Shown here: in pieces, positions 43,012 through 50,529 of the stretch
How the letters are laid out: each line of letters opens with the position of its first letter
Position numbering within the stretch: the stretch's first letter is position 1
Origin: Sphaerothrix gracilis
GTDB taxonomy: Bacteria > Cyanobacteriota > Cyanobacteriia > Phormidesmidales > Phormidesmidaceae
NCBI RefSeq assembly: GCF_030405905.1
Contig: NZ_JASATW010000005.1
Location: forward strand, 124,001-188,000
Length of the DNA: 64,000 nt
Direction: 5' to 3'
Translations under genes and position numbers: made by a program
Notes under the pieces: generated by a model
Told to the model about the DNA's origin: nothing
The model's database searches: none
What the model saw: only the letters and a program-made list of their open reading frames with translations

Positions 43012-43608
43012 ATGCGATACGGATGCCTAATTTCTCTCTGTAGTTTGCTGGCAGCAAGTTGTAATGCTCGCTTAAACACGCCTCAGCTAGAAGGCGAAAT
43101 CAAAGCAGGGATTGAACAGCAAGGTTATCGAATTAGGGTTAAATCGGTAACATGCCCCAGTGGTATTGACCAGCAGCCGGGTGTTGTGTTTAACTGCGTG
43201 GCTGAACTTCCCTCTACCGCAACTTTTAATGTCGAAGTGCGTCAATTAAATGACTTAGGTCATGTGGATTGGACAGTGCCCTCATCTCCGGTAATCCTCA
43301 ACGTTACGGCTTTAGAAACCGACATTCAGACAGCTTTGGGGCAGGATTTGGGGCAACGACCTGCTGTTGATTGCGGTTCTCTTTATCGACTAAATTTACC
43401 CAGCGAAAGTTTCGAGTGTAATGTGATTGGCGATCCGATTGCGGGCCGCGATCGCATCCCAGCCGTGACCGTTAAAATAGATGCCCAAGGCAATCTCAAC
43501 TGGCAGGAAATTCGCTACGTGGCTCCCGCTGTCTCTACTACAGATTCGCTAGAATCAAGTCCATCTACTCCAGAGCCAGCAGACGCTACCGCCGATGATA
43601 GCGATTAG
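43012..43608 (+). CDS. lipoprotein with two DUF4333 domains
   Basis: Exported lipoprotein of 198 aa: signal with lipobox LAASC (Cys near 17), then two tandem DUF4333 units (about 25-95 and 105-175), each starting with an amphipathic helix and carrying paired Cys residues (VTCPSG...FNCVAE; VDCGSLY...FECNV), and a Ser/Pro/Asp-rich tail. The function of DUF4333 is unknown. ATG at 43012 is preferred over an upstream TTG (42985). Confidence 0.82.
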   Translation: MRYGCLISLCSLLAASCNARLNTPQLEGEIKAGIEQQGYRIRVKSVTCPSGIDQQPGVVFNCVAELPSTATFNVEVRQLNDLGHVDWTVPSSPVILNVTALETDIQTALGQDLGQRPAVDCGSLYRLNLPSESFECNVIGDPIAGRDRIPAVTVKIDAQGNLNWQEIRYVAPAVSTTDSLESSPSTPEPADATADDSD

Positions 43609-43636
43609 ATTAACGGGCTTAACCTTTGATTAATCT
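43607..43636 (+). terminator. weak hairpin after the DUF4333 gene
   Basis: AGATTAA (43607-43613) and TTAATCT (43630-43636) form a 7-bp AT-rich stem around a 16-nt loop, overlapping the stop codon. No T-run follows; a weak terminator or 3' end structure at best. Confidence 0.3.
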
Positions 43637-43728
43637 GGTGCTTACATCGCCTTAATAGCCCACCTAGATAAGTCCGGTATGCTGAAGCGGTCTTGCCCCA
43701 CTAATTTATATGCGCTGCTCAAATTGAC

Positions 43729-44436
43729 ATGACGACCGTATTTGATTTTTTGGCTAGAGGTGGCCCCGTCATGGTGCCAATTTTGGGAGCTTCGGTTTTA
43801 ACCATTGCCTGCGGCTTTGAGCGTGCCTGGTTTTGGACGCGGCTGCTGCGGCGAGAAGGGCAGATTGTCAGTCAGGTTTTAGAGACGGCGCGGCAAGATC
43901 TAGGCGCGGCGGCGGCGATCGCCCAGCGATCACAAGACTTACCGATCGGTCGTTTTTTGCTAGCCCCTTTGAGATTAAAGCATCCGTCTCCAGAAACTTT
44001 TCGGTTGGCAATGGAGGCAGCGGGCGATCGCGAATTTGTCAAAATGCGCAAGGGAGACAAGCTGTTAGAAACGGTGGTGGCTGTAGCGCCACTATTGGGA
44101 CTCCTCGGCACCGTCACCGGACTGATCGCCACCTTTGGCAGCCTGGACATTGGCGGCGGCGGCAGCACTGAGCAGGCCTCGGCAGCAGCGGCGGGCATTG
44201 GCGAAGCTCTGATTACGACGGCGGCGGGGATGGTGGTGGCAATCTTGGCTCTGCTGATTTTTCGCCTGCTGGTTTCCCTGCAGGCACAGCAGATAGATTA
44301 CTTTTCGGATGCAGGTAACGAGTTAGAGCTAATCTATCGCCAATACTGGTACGAGCCAGCGATTTTAGCGGCTGACAATGCCCTGCCTGAAAGCACCAAC
44401 AGACCGCCCAAAATTCTGTCGGGCGATCGCCACTAG
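43729..44436 (+). CDS. exbB: MotA/TolQ/ExbB proton channel family protein
   Basis: Inner membrane ExbB-type subunit of 235 aa with three TM helices (about 15-32, 112-132 and 155-180). The conserved block VAPLLGLLGTVTGLIATF and the second IGEALITTAAGMVVAI are present. ExbB pentamers surround an ExbD dimer and convert proton flow into force for outer-membrane transport. It is followed by two exbD genes, nine and seven bases apart, in one operon. No tonB gene is visible. Confidence 0.93.
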   Translation: MTTVFDFLARGGPVMVPILGASVLTIACGFERAWFWTRLLRREGQIVSQVLETARQDLGAAAAIAQRSQDLPIGRFLLAPLRLKHPSPETFRLAMEAAGDREFVKMRKGDKLLETVVAVAPLLGLLGTVTGLIATFGSLDIGGGGSTEQASAAAAGIGEALITTAAGMVVAILALLIFRLLVSLQAQQIDYFSDAGNELELIYRQYWYEPAILAADNALPESTNRPPKILSGDRH

Positions 44437-44444
44437 CCACCGTC

Positions 44445-44861
44445 ATGCGATTTCGCCAGCCGCGTGAAGAAAAACTGCCCCAAGTTGACCTGATTCCCAT
44501 GCTGACGGTGATGATGGGAATTTTGGCCTTTTTTGTCACCATTACCCTCACCCTCACCAGCCAAAAGCTGTTAGAAATGGAGCTGCCGCCTCAGGGCGAA
44601 GAGGCTCCAGAAATTACCCCGGAGCAGCTGCGCCAGCTCTTTCTAATCCGCTTAGACAATCAGGGTCAGCCGCTGCTTAACGAGACTCCTATTGGCGCAG
44701 ATCAGCTCAAGCTCCGCATTGAAACCTACCTGAGCCAGAATCCTGGTAAAACGGTCTACATAGTGCCAGCGGAAAATTTATCCTACGAGGAAGTGATTCA
44801 GTTTGTAGAAGCGATGCGTGAGGTAGGAGGCGATCGCGTTTCTTTAGCGATCGAAGAGTAA
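44445..44861 (+). CDS. exbD: ExbD/TolR family protein lacking the conserved Asp
   Basis: ExbD/TolR-type subunit of 138 aa: short cytoplasmic start, one TM helix (about 18-38) and a periplasmic domain (EVIQFVEAMREVGGDRVSLAIE). The TM motif that normally reads PxxDV, with the proton-carrying Asp, is DLIPMLTVMMG here: Thr replaces Asp. It could pair with the second, Asp-containing ExbD downstream in an asymmetric dimer. Second gene of the operon. Confidence 0.9.
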   Translation: MRFRQPREEKLPQVDLIPMLTVMMGILAFFVTITLTLTSQKLLEMELPPQGEEAPEITPEQLRQLFLIRLDNQGQPLLNETPIGADQLKLRIETYLSQNPGKTVYIVPAENLSYEEVIQFVEAMREVGGDRVSLAIEE

Positions 44862-44867
44862 ACTATT

Positions 44868-45290
44868 ATGCGTTCTCGCAAAAAGCATCCCAGTTCGCGC
44901 CTTCCTGAAGTCAACTTGATTCCGATGATGGATGTATTGATGACGGTTTTAACGTTCTTCATCATCATTTCCATGACGCTGACGGGACGGCAGGTAGTGA
45001 ATGTAGAGCTGCCAGAGTCTATTTCTCAGGGGCCTGAAGAGGCGGAACTGCTGTCAGAGGACAGCCAGCCCCTCGTAGTGGGGCTGAGCCAAGATAATCA
45101 AATTGTGCTAGACAATGAGGCGGTGAACTTGACCCAACTGGCCCAGACGGTACGGGCTTACGGGGCTGAAAATCCTGACGGCCAGATTATCTTGAAGGCG
45201 GATAAGACGCTGCCCTACAGCCAGGTGGCGAAGCTGCTGAATGATATTCGAGACATGGGGGCAAATCGGGTGTCGCTGGCGGTGGAGTAA
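44868..45290 (+). CDS. exbD: ExbD/TolR family protein with the conserved Asp
   Basis: ExbD/TolR subunit of 140 aa: basic start, TM helix (about 18-42) carrying NLIPMMDVLMTVLTFF with the normal Asp, and a periplasmic domain ending LLNDIRDMGANRVSLAVE. Lies seven bases after the first exbD. Probably the proton-conducting partner in the complex. Confidence 0.92.
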   Translation: MRSRKKHPSSRLPEVNLIPMMDVLMTVLTFFIIISMTLTGRQVVNVELPESISQGPEEAELLSEDSQPLVVGLSQDNQIVLDNEAVNLTQLAQTVRAYGAENPDGQIILKADKTLPYSQVAKLLNDIRDMGANRVSLAVE

Positions 45291-45335
45291 GCAGCCCGTG
45301 GCGATATGATGAACTAGGTTTTGGGAAAGAAAAGC

Positions 45336-46619
45336 ATGGACGGCGATCGCTACGCCCAGTTCACCGAGGCATATCGTAATCTCAACCTGTTCCCTCTGGT
45401 TAAAGCGGACGAGATTGAAAGATTTCGGGTGGCTTATGGGGAGCGGGCGCGGCTGCGGCTAGAAGATGAAATTCTGGCGATGGAGGCTGACGGCAAGCTA
45501 ATCTTCACCGGACATCGCGGCTGCGGTAAATCGACTCTGCTCAATCAGCTAGCGAGAAATCTGCGTCAGCAAAACCTGTTTGTCGCCAGCTTCTCGATTG
45601 CCGACATGGTGGAAATGTCGGACGTAAACCACATCAACATTCTCTATTCCATTGCCCTAAAGCTGCTGAGTCAGGCCACTAAGCGACAGGTGCCGATTCC
45701 AGAAGGTACCAAAAACGCTCTGCTCAACTGGTTTTCTCAAACCAAGTCTCGCACTTATAGTGAGCAGCTCAAGCAAGAGCTGTCAGCCGGAGTCAATATC
45801 TTTGACTTCTTCACTGGCAAGCTGCAAAAAGAGGGGGCTTTTCGAGAAGAGATTAAAGAAACCTACGAGCGCCGCGTTTCGGAGCTTTCTCAGCAGATAG
45901 ATCGCATCGCCATTGCCATTCAAAGCACCACTAAAAAAGAGGTGCTGGTCATCATTGACGATCTCGACAAGCTGGATTTGGCAGTGGTTGAGTCCATCTT
46001 TCAGGACAATATTAAGGCTCTGTTTTCGCCCAATATTCGGGTGGTTTTTACGATTCCCATTGCCGTTGTGCGTGAGCCAAGGCTGCTAGCTACGCTGGAG
46101 TCTGAAAGTCGGATCTCGCTGCTGTCGGTGACGAAGTTTTTTACGCAGGATGTGGCTCACCAGCCGGAAGCTGAGCCAATCGAAAAAAACGTGCAGATGT
46201 TGCAGCGGGTTCTAGAAAAGCGGATTGCGGCTGACCTGGTGGAAGGCGATATTTTGCGACAAATTGTGCTGCTGAGCGGTGGCGTGCTGCGGGAACTGGT
46301 GCGGCTAGGGCAAGAGTGCTGCCGTGAGTGCATGTTGGAGCTGCGGCTAAATCCAGAAGTGACTGACCTGAAGATTAACGCTGAGATTTTGACGGCAGCG
46401 GTGAAGTCTTTGCGCAATCAGTTTGCGCGGCCCTTGGGCAGTAATCTCTACGGTTTGCTAGTGGAAACGTACAAGCAGTTTACGCCGCCGGATGCGAAAA
46501 GCGATGCGTTCTTAGAGATGCTGCATGGGCTGTATGTGCTGGAATATGAGAATGACGATCTGTGGTATGACCTGCATCCTTTGGTAGCGGATCTGCTGCG
46601 GCGTAAGGATTTGATTTAG
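45336..46619 (+). CDS. P-loop ATPase of an ATPase/TPR gene pair
   Basis: Soluble protein of about 427 aa. Walker A is GHRGCGKST (near 58-66) and Walker B is VLVIIDDLDK (near 204-213), in an AAA/STAND-like or KAP-like NTPase fold; a Glu/Gln-rich helical insert (about 130-195) separates them, and the C-terminal part is helical, ending in a possible winged-helix-like segment (YDLHPLVADLLRRKDL). ATG at 45336 preferred over a TTG at 45321. It is followed by a TPR protein. I recall such ATPase/TPR neighbours in other cyanobacteria; a role in signalling or conflict is inference. Confidence 0.8.
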   Translation: MDGDRYAQFTEAYRNLNLFPLVKADEIERFRVAYGERARLRLEDEILAMEADGKLIFTGHRGCGKSTLLNQLARNLRQQNLFVASFSIADMVEMSDVNHINILYSIALKLLSQATKRQVPIPEGTKNALLNWFSQTKSRTYSEQLKQELSAGVNIFDFFTGKLQKEGAFREEIKETYERRVSELSQQIDRIAIAIQSTTKKEVLVIIDDLDKLDLAVVESIFQDNIKALFSPNIRVVFTIPIAVVREPRLLATLESESRISLLSVTKFFTQDVAHQPEAEPIEKNVQMLQRVLEKRIAADLVEGDILRQIVLLSGGVLRELVRLGQECCRECMLELRLNPEVTDLKINAEILTAAVKSLRNQFARPLGSNLYGLLVETYKQFTPPDAKSDAFLEMLHGLYVLEYENDDLWYDLHPLVADLLRRKDLI

Positions 46620-46620
46620 G

Positions 46621-46695
46621 TTTCGACTTCGCTCAACCACCAGGGTTTTGACTTTGCTCAACTATCAGGGTTTCGTTTCACTTGACCGGCAAGGC
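46621..46695 (+). repeat. three degenerate 25-bp direct repeats
   Basis: Right after the ATPase stop, three 25-bp units follow one another: TTTCGACTTCGCTCAACCAC..., TTTTGACTTTGCTCAACTAT..., TTTCGTTTCACTTGACCGGC..., each ending in an AGGG- or AGGC-like tail. The wording (CGACTTCGCTCAACC) is that of a common cyanobacterial dispersed repeat. Confidence 0.6.
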
Positions 46696-46767
46696 TGCGC
46701 CTAATTAACAGCAACTCCATCTAATCAGCAACAACCAACTCGTTCACAATAGACATATTCAATCCAT

Positions 46768-46793
46768 GCTCCCTGAGCGGAGTCGAAGGGAGC
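46768..46793. repeat. dispersed-repeat hairpin
   Basis: GCTCCCT (46768-46774) pairs with AGGGAGC (46787-46793) around GAGCGGAGTCGA. This GAGCGGAGTCGAAGGGAG wording is a familiar short dispersed repeat. It lies 34 bases before the TPR gene start and may shape its leader. Confidence 0.5.
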
Positions 46794-46827
46794 GTTTCCC
46801 TCAACCCATCCCCCTCATTTCGCCCCC

Positions 46828-48591
46828 ATGCCTGTTTCTGACCTGAATGCGCTGAATCAACGCGAGTTTCGCAAGCTGGTGCTGTCGGTTAAGGCGAATA
46901 CGCAGCAGTTGGAGCTATTGCTGGCAATCTGCGACGATCGCAATTTGCAAGACACGCTGATCTCAGCCTACGAAGCAGAACTCCAAGCTGAAGGGATTAC
47001 GCCGCTGCGAGCGCGGCTAAACCTAAAGCAGCCCAGTTTACGGGCAACGCTGGAGGCTCTAGCAGCTCAGGAACCGGCGCTGCAAGCAGGCGATCCGGCA
47101 GTGGTGACGGTGCTGAATGCGGGGGAGCTGCTAGGGGTGCGGCTAGCGGCGGAGAAGTCGGAGCAGGAGCGCTTTTTCTTTTCCTTGCAGTGGACGCGGG
47201 AGGCGCTGCGGCAGTTTCACTTTCCGATTGTGCTGTGGCTGCCGGATGGAATTGCCACCCGCTTGGCGCAGCAGGCTCCCGACTTTTGGAGCTGGCGGAC
47301 GGGGGTGTTTGAGTTTGTGGCGGCGGGGCGAGAGGTGGCAGAAATACCAAGGCTGATGCCCCTAATGCCGGAGCGGGAGCCGGTGGATGAGAGCGCTCAG
47401 GTACCGCTGGTGGATTTGCTGGCTCAGGTGGCTGAGCTAGAGCAGTCTACGCCAGAGTCGCCGCTGTTGGTGACGCTGTATAACGAGGTGGGGCAGGCGT
47501 ATGAGCGGCGGTATGAGTATCAGCAGGCGTTGGAGTTTTATGAGAAGGGGTTAGCACTGGCTGAAAAGAAGGGAGATTTGGCGGGGCAGGCTAAGTCTCT
47601 GAAGAATATAGGCAATTCACTACAATCCTGCGGGCGACCGTTTCAAGCTGTTGAGTTTTATGAGAAGGCAATAGCGATTAATCAGGAAATTGGCGATTGC
47701 AATGGCGAAGCCAGTTCTTTTATGGGTCTAGGGAATGCGTACTATTGGCTGGGACAGTACCAGCGGGCAATCGACTTTTACCAGCAGTTTTTAGAGATCA
47801 AGCGCGAAATTAGCGATCGCAACGGTGAAGCCAGTTCTTTGATGGGTTTAGGGAATGCGTACGATTCGCTGGGACAGTATCAGCGGGCAATCGACTTCTA
47901 TCAGCAGGCTTTAGAAATTTTCCGTGAAATTGGCGATCGCAACGGTGAAGCCAGTTCTTTGATGGGTCTAGGGAATGTATACGATTCGCTGGGCCAGTAT
48001 CAGCGAGCCATCGACTTCCAGCAGCAGGCTTTAGAAATTTTCCGTGAAATTGGCAATCGTAATGGCGAAGCCAGTTCTCTCTGTAATCTAGGGAATGCAT
48101 ACTGTTCGTTGGACCAGTATCAGCGGGCCATCGACTTTTATCAGCAATCCTTAGAGATCTTTCGTGAAATTGGTAACCGCAACTTCGAAGCAAATTCTCT
48201 CAACAATCTAGGGAATGTGTACGGTTCGCTGGGACAGTATCGGCGAGCAATTGACTTCTATCAGCAGTCTTTAGAAATTAAACGCGAAATTGGCGATCGC
48301 AATGGCGAAGCAAATTCTCTTATGGGTCTAGGGAATGGGTACTATTCGCTGGGCCAGTATCAGCGAGCCATCAACTTTTATCAGCAGTCTTTGGAGATTA
48401 AACGCGAAATTGGCGATCGCAATGGCGAAGCAGCTTCTTGGTTCAACAAGGGTAATGCACTAGCTAGAATTGACCAGAAGTGGGAAGCCCAATCATCTTA
48501 CGAAAAAGCACGGGCTTTGTACGAAGAGTTAGGACTACAGAAAATAGTTGAGCGGTGTGACACTGCTATTCGAGAATTAGGAAAAAAGTAG
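46828..48591 (+). CDS. tetratricopeptide repeat protein with -1 frameshift extension
   Basis: Protein of 587 aa. Residues 1-190 form a sensor-like domain (REALRQFHFPIVLWLPDG..., APDFWSWRTGVFEF), a sequence style I recall from N-termini of NB-ARC/TPR proteins. From about 215 to the end there are eight or nine TPR units of 40 aa; six of them are almost identical in DNA, implying recent expansion. The last codons are GGA AAA AAG TAG: the slippery heptamer A AAA AAG sits directly before the stop. The -1 frame continues 45 codons to 48725, encoding a basic linker and one TM helix. The soluble form is therefore read in frame and a membrane-anchored form is possible by slippage. Likely partner: the upstream ATPase. 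Confidence 0.85.
   Translation: MPVSDLNALNQREFRKLVLSVKANTQQLELLLAICDDRNLQDTLISAYEAELQAEGITPLRARLNLKQPSLRATLEALAAQEPALQAGDPAVVTVLNAGELLGVRLAAEKSEQERFFFSLQWTREALRQFHFPIVLWLPDGIATRLAQQAPDFWSWRTGVFEFVAAGREVAEIPRLMPLMPEREPVDESAQVPLVDLLAQVAELEQSTPESPLLVTLYNEVGQAYERRYEYQQALEFYEKGLALAEKKGDLAGQAKSLKNIGNSLQSCGRPFQAVEFYEKAIAINQEIGDCNGEASSFMGLGNAYYWLGQYQRAIDFYQQFLEIKREISDRNGEASSLMGLGNAYDSLGQYQRAIDFYQQALEIFREIGDRNGEASSLMGLGNVYDSLGQYQRAIDFQQQALEIFREIGNRNGEASSLCNLGNAYCSLDQYQRAIDFYQQSLEIFREIGNRNFEANSLNNLGNVYGSLGQYRRAIDFYQQSLEIKREIGDRNGEANSLMGLGNGYYSLGQYQRAINFYQQSLEIKREIGDRNGEAASWFNKGNALARIDQKWEAQSSYEKARALYEELGLQKIVERCDTAIRELGKK
47701..48420 (+). repeat. six near-identical 120-bp TPR-coding repeats
   Basis: Units of exactly 120 bp begin at 47701, 47821, 47941, 48061, 48181 and 48301, with a degenerate seventh at 48421. 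Each starts AAYGGYGAAGCMARTTCT or a close variant. Similarity extends to synonymous positions, pointing to recent duplication and possible copy-number variation. Confidence 0.9.
48582..48588 (+). other. candidate programmed -1 frameshift site A AAA AAG
   Basis: In-frame heptamer A AAA AAG followed immediately by TAG. Slippage by one base yields 45 extra codons (48588-48722) with a basic stretch PRNRRRVP and the TM segment IAIWFVLGLGLALLIWWLS, stopping at TAA 48723-48725. A single-base homopolymer error (seven A residues in reality) would produce the same fusion constitutively. Confidence 0.55.
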
Positions 48592-48734
48592 TTGTTCCTA
48601 CCAAGCAAGCACCTGCTATTGGCGGCGAACCTGCAAAACCGCGAAATCGGCGGCGAGTGCCGATAGCGATTTGGTTTGTGCTTGGCTTGGGACTGGCCCT
48701 GCTAATCTGGTGGCTATCTCAGTAAAGCGCTTTC

Positions 48735-48798
48735 AGATCCCTGGATTCTGCCAGCGTAGTTCAATAAATCACAACAAAGCTGAAGAATCCAGGGATCT
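48735..48798. repeat. perfect 15-bp inverted repeat between convergent genes
   Basis: AGATCCCTGGATTCT (48735-48749) and AGAATCCAGGGATCT (48784-48798) are exact inverts around a 34-nt loop, starting 10 bases after the end of the frameshift extension. No T-run; could be a bidirectional transcription barrier or a short palindromic mobile-type repeat. Confidence 0.65.
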
Positions 48799-48819
48799 CG
48801 GCAGGCTCGCTCTCACCTC

Positions 48820-49014
48820 TTAATCTCGCCGTCGCTGTGCCCAGAGGCTGATCACCTCATCTTCTTGCGGCGTCTGCTCCGGTTTGCTCCAGCGGCTCAT
48901 CTCCACAAAGCCGAGCGCGTGTAGTCGTCCCATCATGCCTCGTACCCAGGACGGTGCACCGATTAAAATCATCTGGTTCGATCGCGTTTTGGTTTCGTCT
49001 GCCTGTTGATCCAT
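48820..49014 (-). CDS. small conserved hypothetical protein (64 aa)
   Basis: Protein of 64 aa with the core ILIGAPSWVRGMMGRLHALGFVEMSRWSKP and a charged tail (EDEVISLWAQRRR). I recall similar short proteins (WVRGMMHRLHxLGFAE) repeatedly in cyanobacterial genomes, without known function. No clear ribosome binding site. Divergent from the XRE regulator gene and sharing its operator region. Confidence 0.6.
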   Translation of the reverse strand: MDQQADETKTRSNQMILIGAPSWVRGMMGRLHALGFVEMSRWSKPEQTPQEDEVISLWAQRRRD

Positions 49015-49153
49015 TTTTCATCTAGATTTGGTTAACGTTCGGTATTCGCCGGTAAGGGGCAAGCGCACGCTGCTCCTACCGGGCAGGTTCGTGATTGACT
49101 AGGAAAAAATGGGCCATATCGATACAGCCGATCAACACAGCCCATAACCACCA

Positions 49154-49207
49154 TGTTTGTAGTTGCAAACAAGACAAGTCTATCACAAGTGTTTGTAGCT
49201 ACAAACA
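49154..49207. promoter_or_regulatory. two tandem 18-bp palindromic operators
   Basis: TGTTTGTAGTTGCAAACA (49154-49171, 6-bp arms) and TGTTTGTAGCTACAAACA (49190-49207, a perfect palindrome) lie 36 bp apart start to start, in the divergent promoter region 35 bp before the XRE gene. They are probably binding sites of that regulator or of another dimeric repressor. Confidence 0.7.
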
Positions 49208-49242
49208 TTTACGTTGCTCAAACCCTCTGACACCATTGATTC

Positions 49243-49500
49243 ATGGCAAAAGCGGGTGAAGCGCTCAGAAATGTTTTGAAAGTACACGGCATTAGTCAAA
49301 ACAAACTTGCCGTCACGATGGGCATTAATCGCTCCACGGTTCATCAATGGATACACGAAGTTAGCGATCCGCAAGCCGAAGCCGTCACTGAAATCGCCGC
49401 TGCCCTCTATCGCCTCAACCCTGCCGCCGCCAAAGACTTTATTCAGCGCTACTTCAGCCCTACCCATCAGGCTCTTTTCCCTGATGCCGACAGACTTTAG
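49243..49500 (+). CDS. XRE-family helix-turn-helix regulator
   Basis: DNA-binding protein of 85 aa with a Cro/C1-type helix-turn-helix (GISQNKLAVTMGINRSTVHQWI, residues about 16-37) and a short helical tail. The two palindromic sites just upstream suggest autoregulation. No toxin partner of the usual kind is adjacent; the divergent neighbour encodes a 64-aa protein of unknown role, so a small regulatory or toxin-antitoxin-like module is possible but unproven. Confidence 0.88.
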   Translation: MAKAGEALRNVLKVHGISQNKLAVTMGINRSTVHQWIHEVSDPQAEAVTEIAAALYRLNPAAAKDFIQRYFSPTHQALFPDADRL

Positions 49501-49516
49501 CCCTGACTAGCCCGCC

Positions 49517-50458
49517 TTATTTCTCAGCCCGTACCGCCCGAAACATGCCAAAGCGACACAGTCCGGCACCAAACCCCAGACGCATCAGCAAGATAGTCGG
49601 CACTTCCCGCACCGACTTAATGAACCCCGGCAAGCCAAACTGTAGCCAGCCCTGAGGGCGGATAATTCCCTGCCAGATAGTGTCTAGCCAAGACGGCAGC
49701 GTTTCTTCTGTCCAGTCAGCAGTGACAACCTCACCCGCAACCAGTCCGGTTTCCTCCAAAAGCTCCGCAAAGCCCTCAATGCTAGCAAAGGCCGGATGCG
49801 ACCACTGATCTAAGAGCTGCCGCATTACCGGCCTTTCCCAAAAATTCAGCGGTCGGCGGCGATCGTCGCGCTGATTCCAGTCAGCCACCACTAAAATGCC
49901 GCCGGGCTTCAGCACTCGCAGCAGTTCCTTCGCAAAAACCGCCTTATCGGGCATATGCGGCCCAGCCTCAACCGACCACACCACATCAAAGCTGCCGTCT
50001 GGAAAAGACAGGGCCATCGCATCGTCTACCTGAAACCGAGCACTTACCCCTGAGGGCGTAAGCTGCTGTGCCCGCCTCACTTGCTGGGGGCTGATGGTAA
50101 TGCCCGTCACGTCAAAGCCATAGTCGCGCGCCAAAATGCGGCTGCTGCCGCCAATCCCGCAGCCCACATCTAGAACCGTGGTTTCTGCCGGGAGCTGGTC
50201 TAACCTCCCCCAACGCACCATCTCATGCACAAAGTCTGACTTGGCCCTGAGAAAATCTTTGCGCCCCGGCGGCGAGCCGTAGTGCCCCAGGTGAATATGT
50301 TCGCCCCAGTAGTATTCCAAAATGCCGTCTTCCGTCCAGGCATCATAGGCATTGGCGACGGTGTTAGATGACTGGTAGCGGCGAGCGGTGATCAGGTACA
50401 GCAGACCCCCCAGAATGACAAGGGTTAGCAGCACCCCAAGCGCAACAGAGAAACTCAT
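49517..50458 (-). CDS. MPBQ/MSBQ methyltransferase (Sll0418 type)
   Basis: Membrane-anchored methyltransferase of 313 aa that methylates 2-methyl-6-phytyl- and solanyl-benzoquinol in tocopherol and plastoquinone synthesis. N-terminal TM helix (about 5-25), then a strongly conserved core: DGILEYYWGEHIHLGHYG, SAM site LDVGCGIGGSSRILA, WSVEAGPHMPDK and a C-terminal WLDTIWQGIIRPQGWLQ. The match in memory to Synechocystis Sll0418 is very close over the whole length. Confidence 0.93.
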   Translation of the reverse strand: MSFSVALGVLLTLVILGGLLYLITARRYQSSNTVANAYDAWTEDGILEYYWGEHIHLGHYGSPPGRKDFLRAKSDFVHEMVRWGRLDQLPAETTVLDVGCGIGGSSRILARDYGFDVTGITISPQQVRRAQQLTPSGVSARFQVDDAMALSFPDGSFDVVWSVEAGPHMPDKAVFAKELLRVLKPGGILVVADWNQRDDRRRPLNFWERPVMRQLLDQWSHPAFASIEGFAELLEETGLVAGEVVTADWTEETLPSWLDTIWQGIIRPQGWLQFGLPGFIKSVREVPTILLMRLGFGAGLCRFGMFRAVRAEK

Positions 50459-50529
50459 GGAGCCGTTATATTTCGTAACAGTTTGTCTATTGTATAGCGA
50501 TCGCCCCCTAGGCGCGACCCTGCCAACCT

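Noticed and set aside
47810..48193. Minus-strand frame with internal repeats inside the TPR gene
   Set aside because: The repeats simply mirror the 120-bp TPR units on the other strand.
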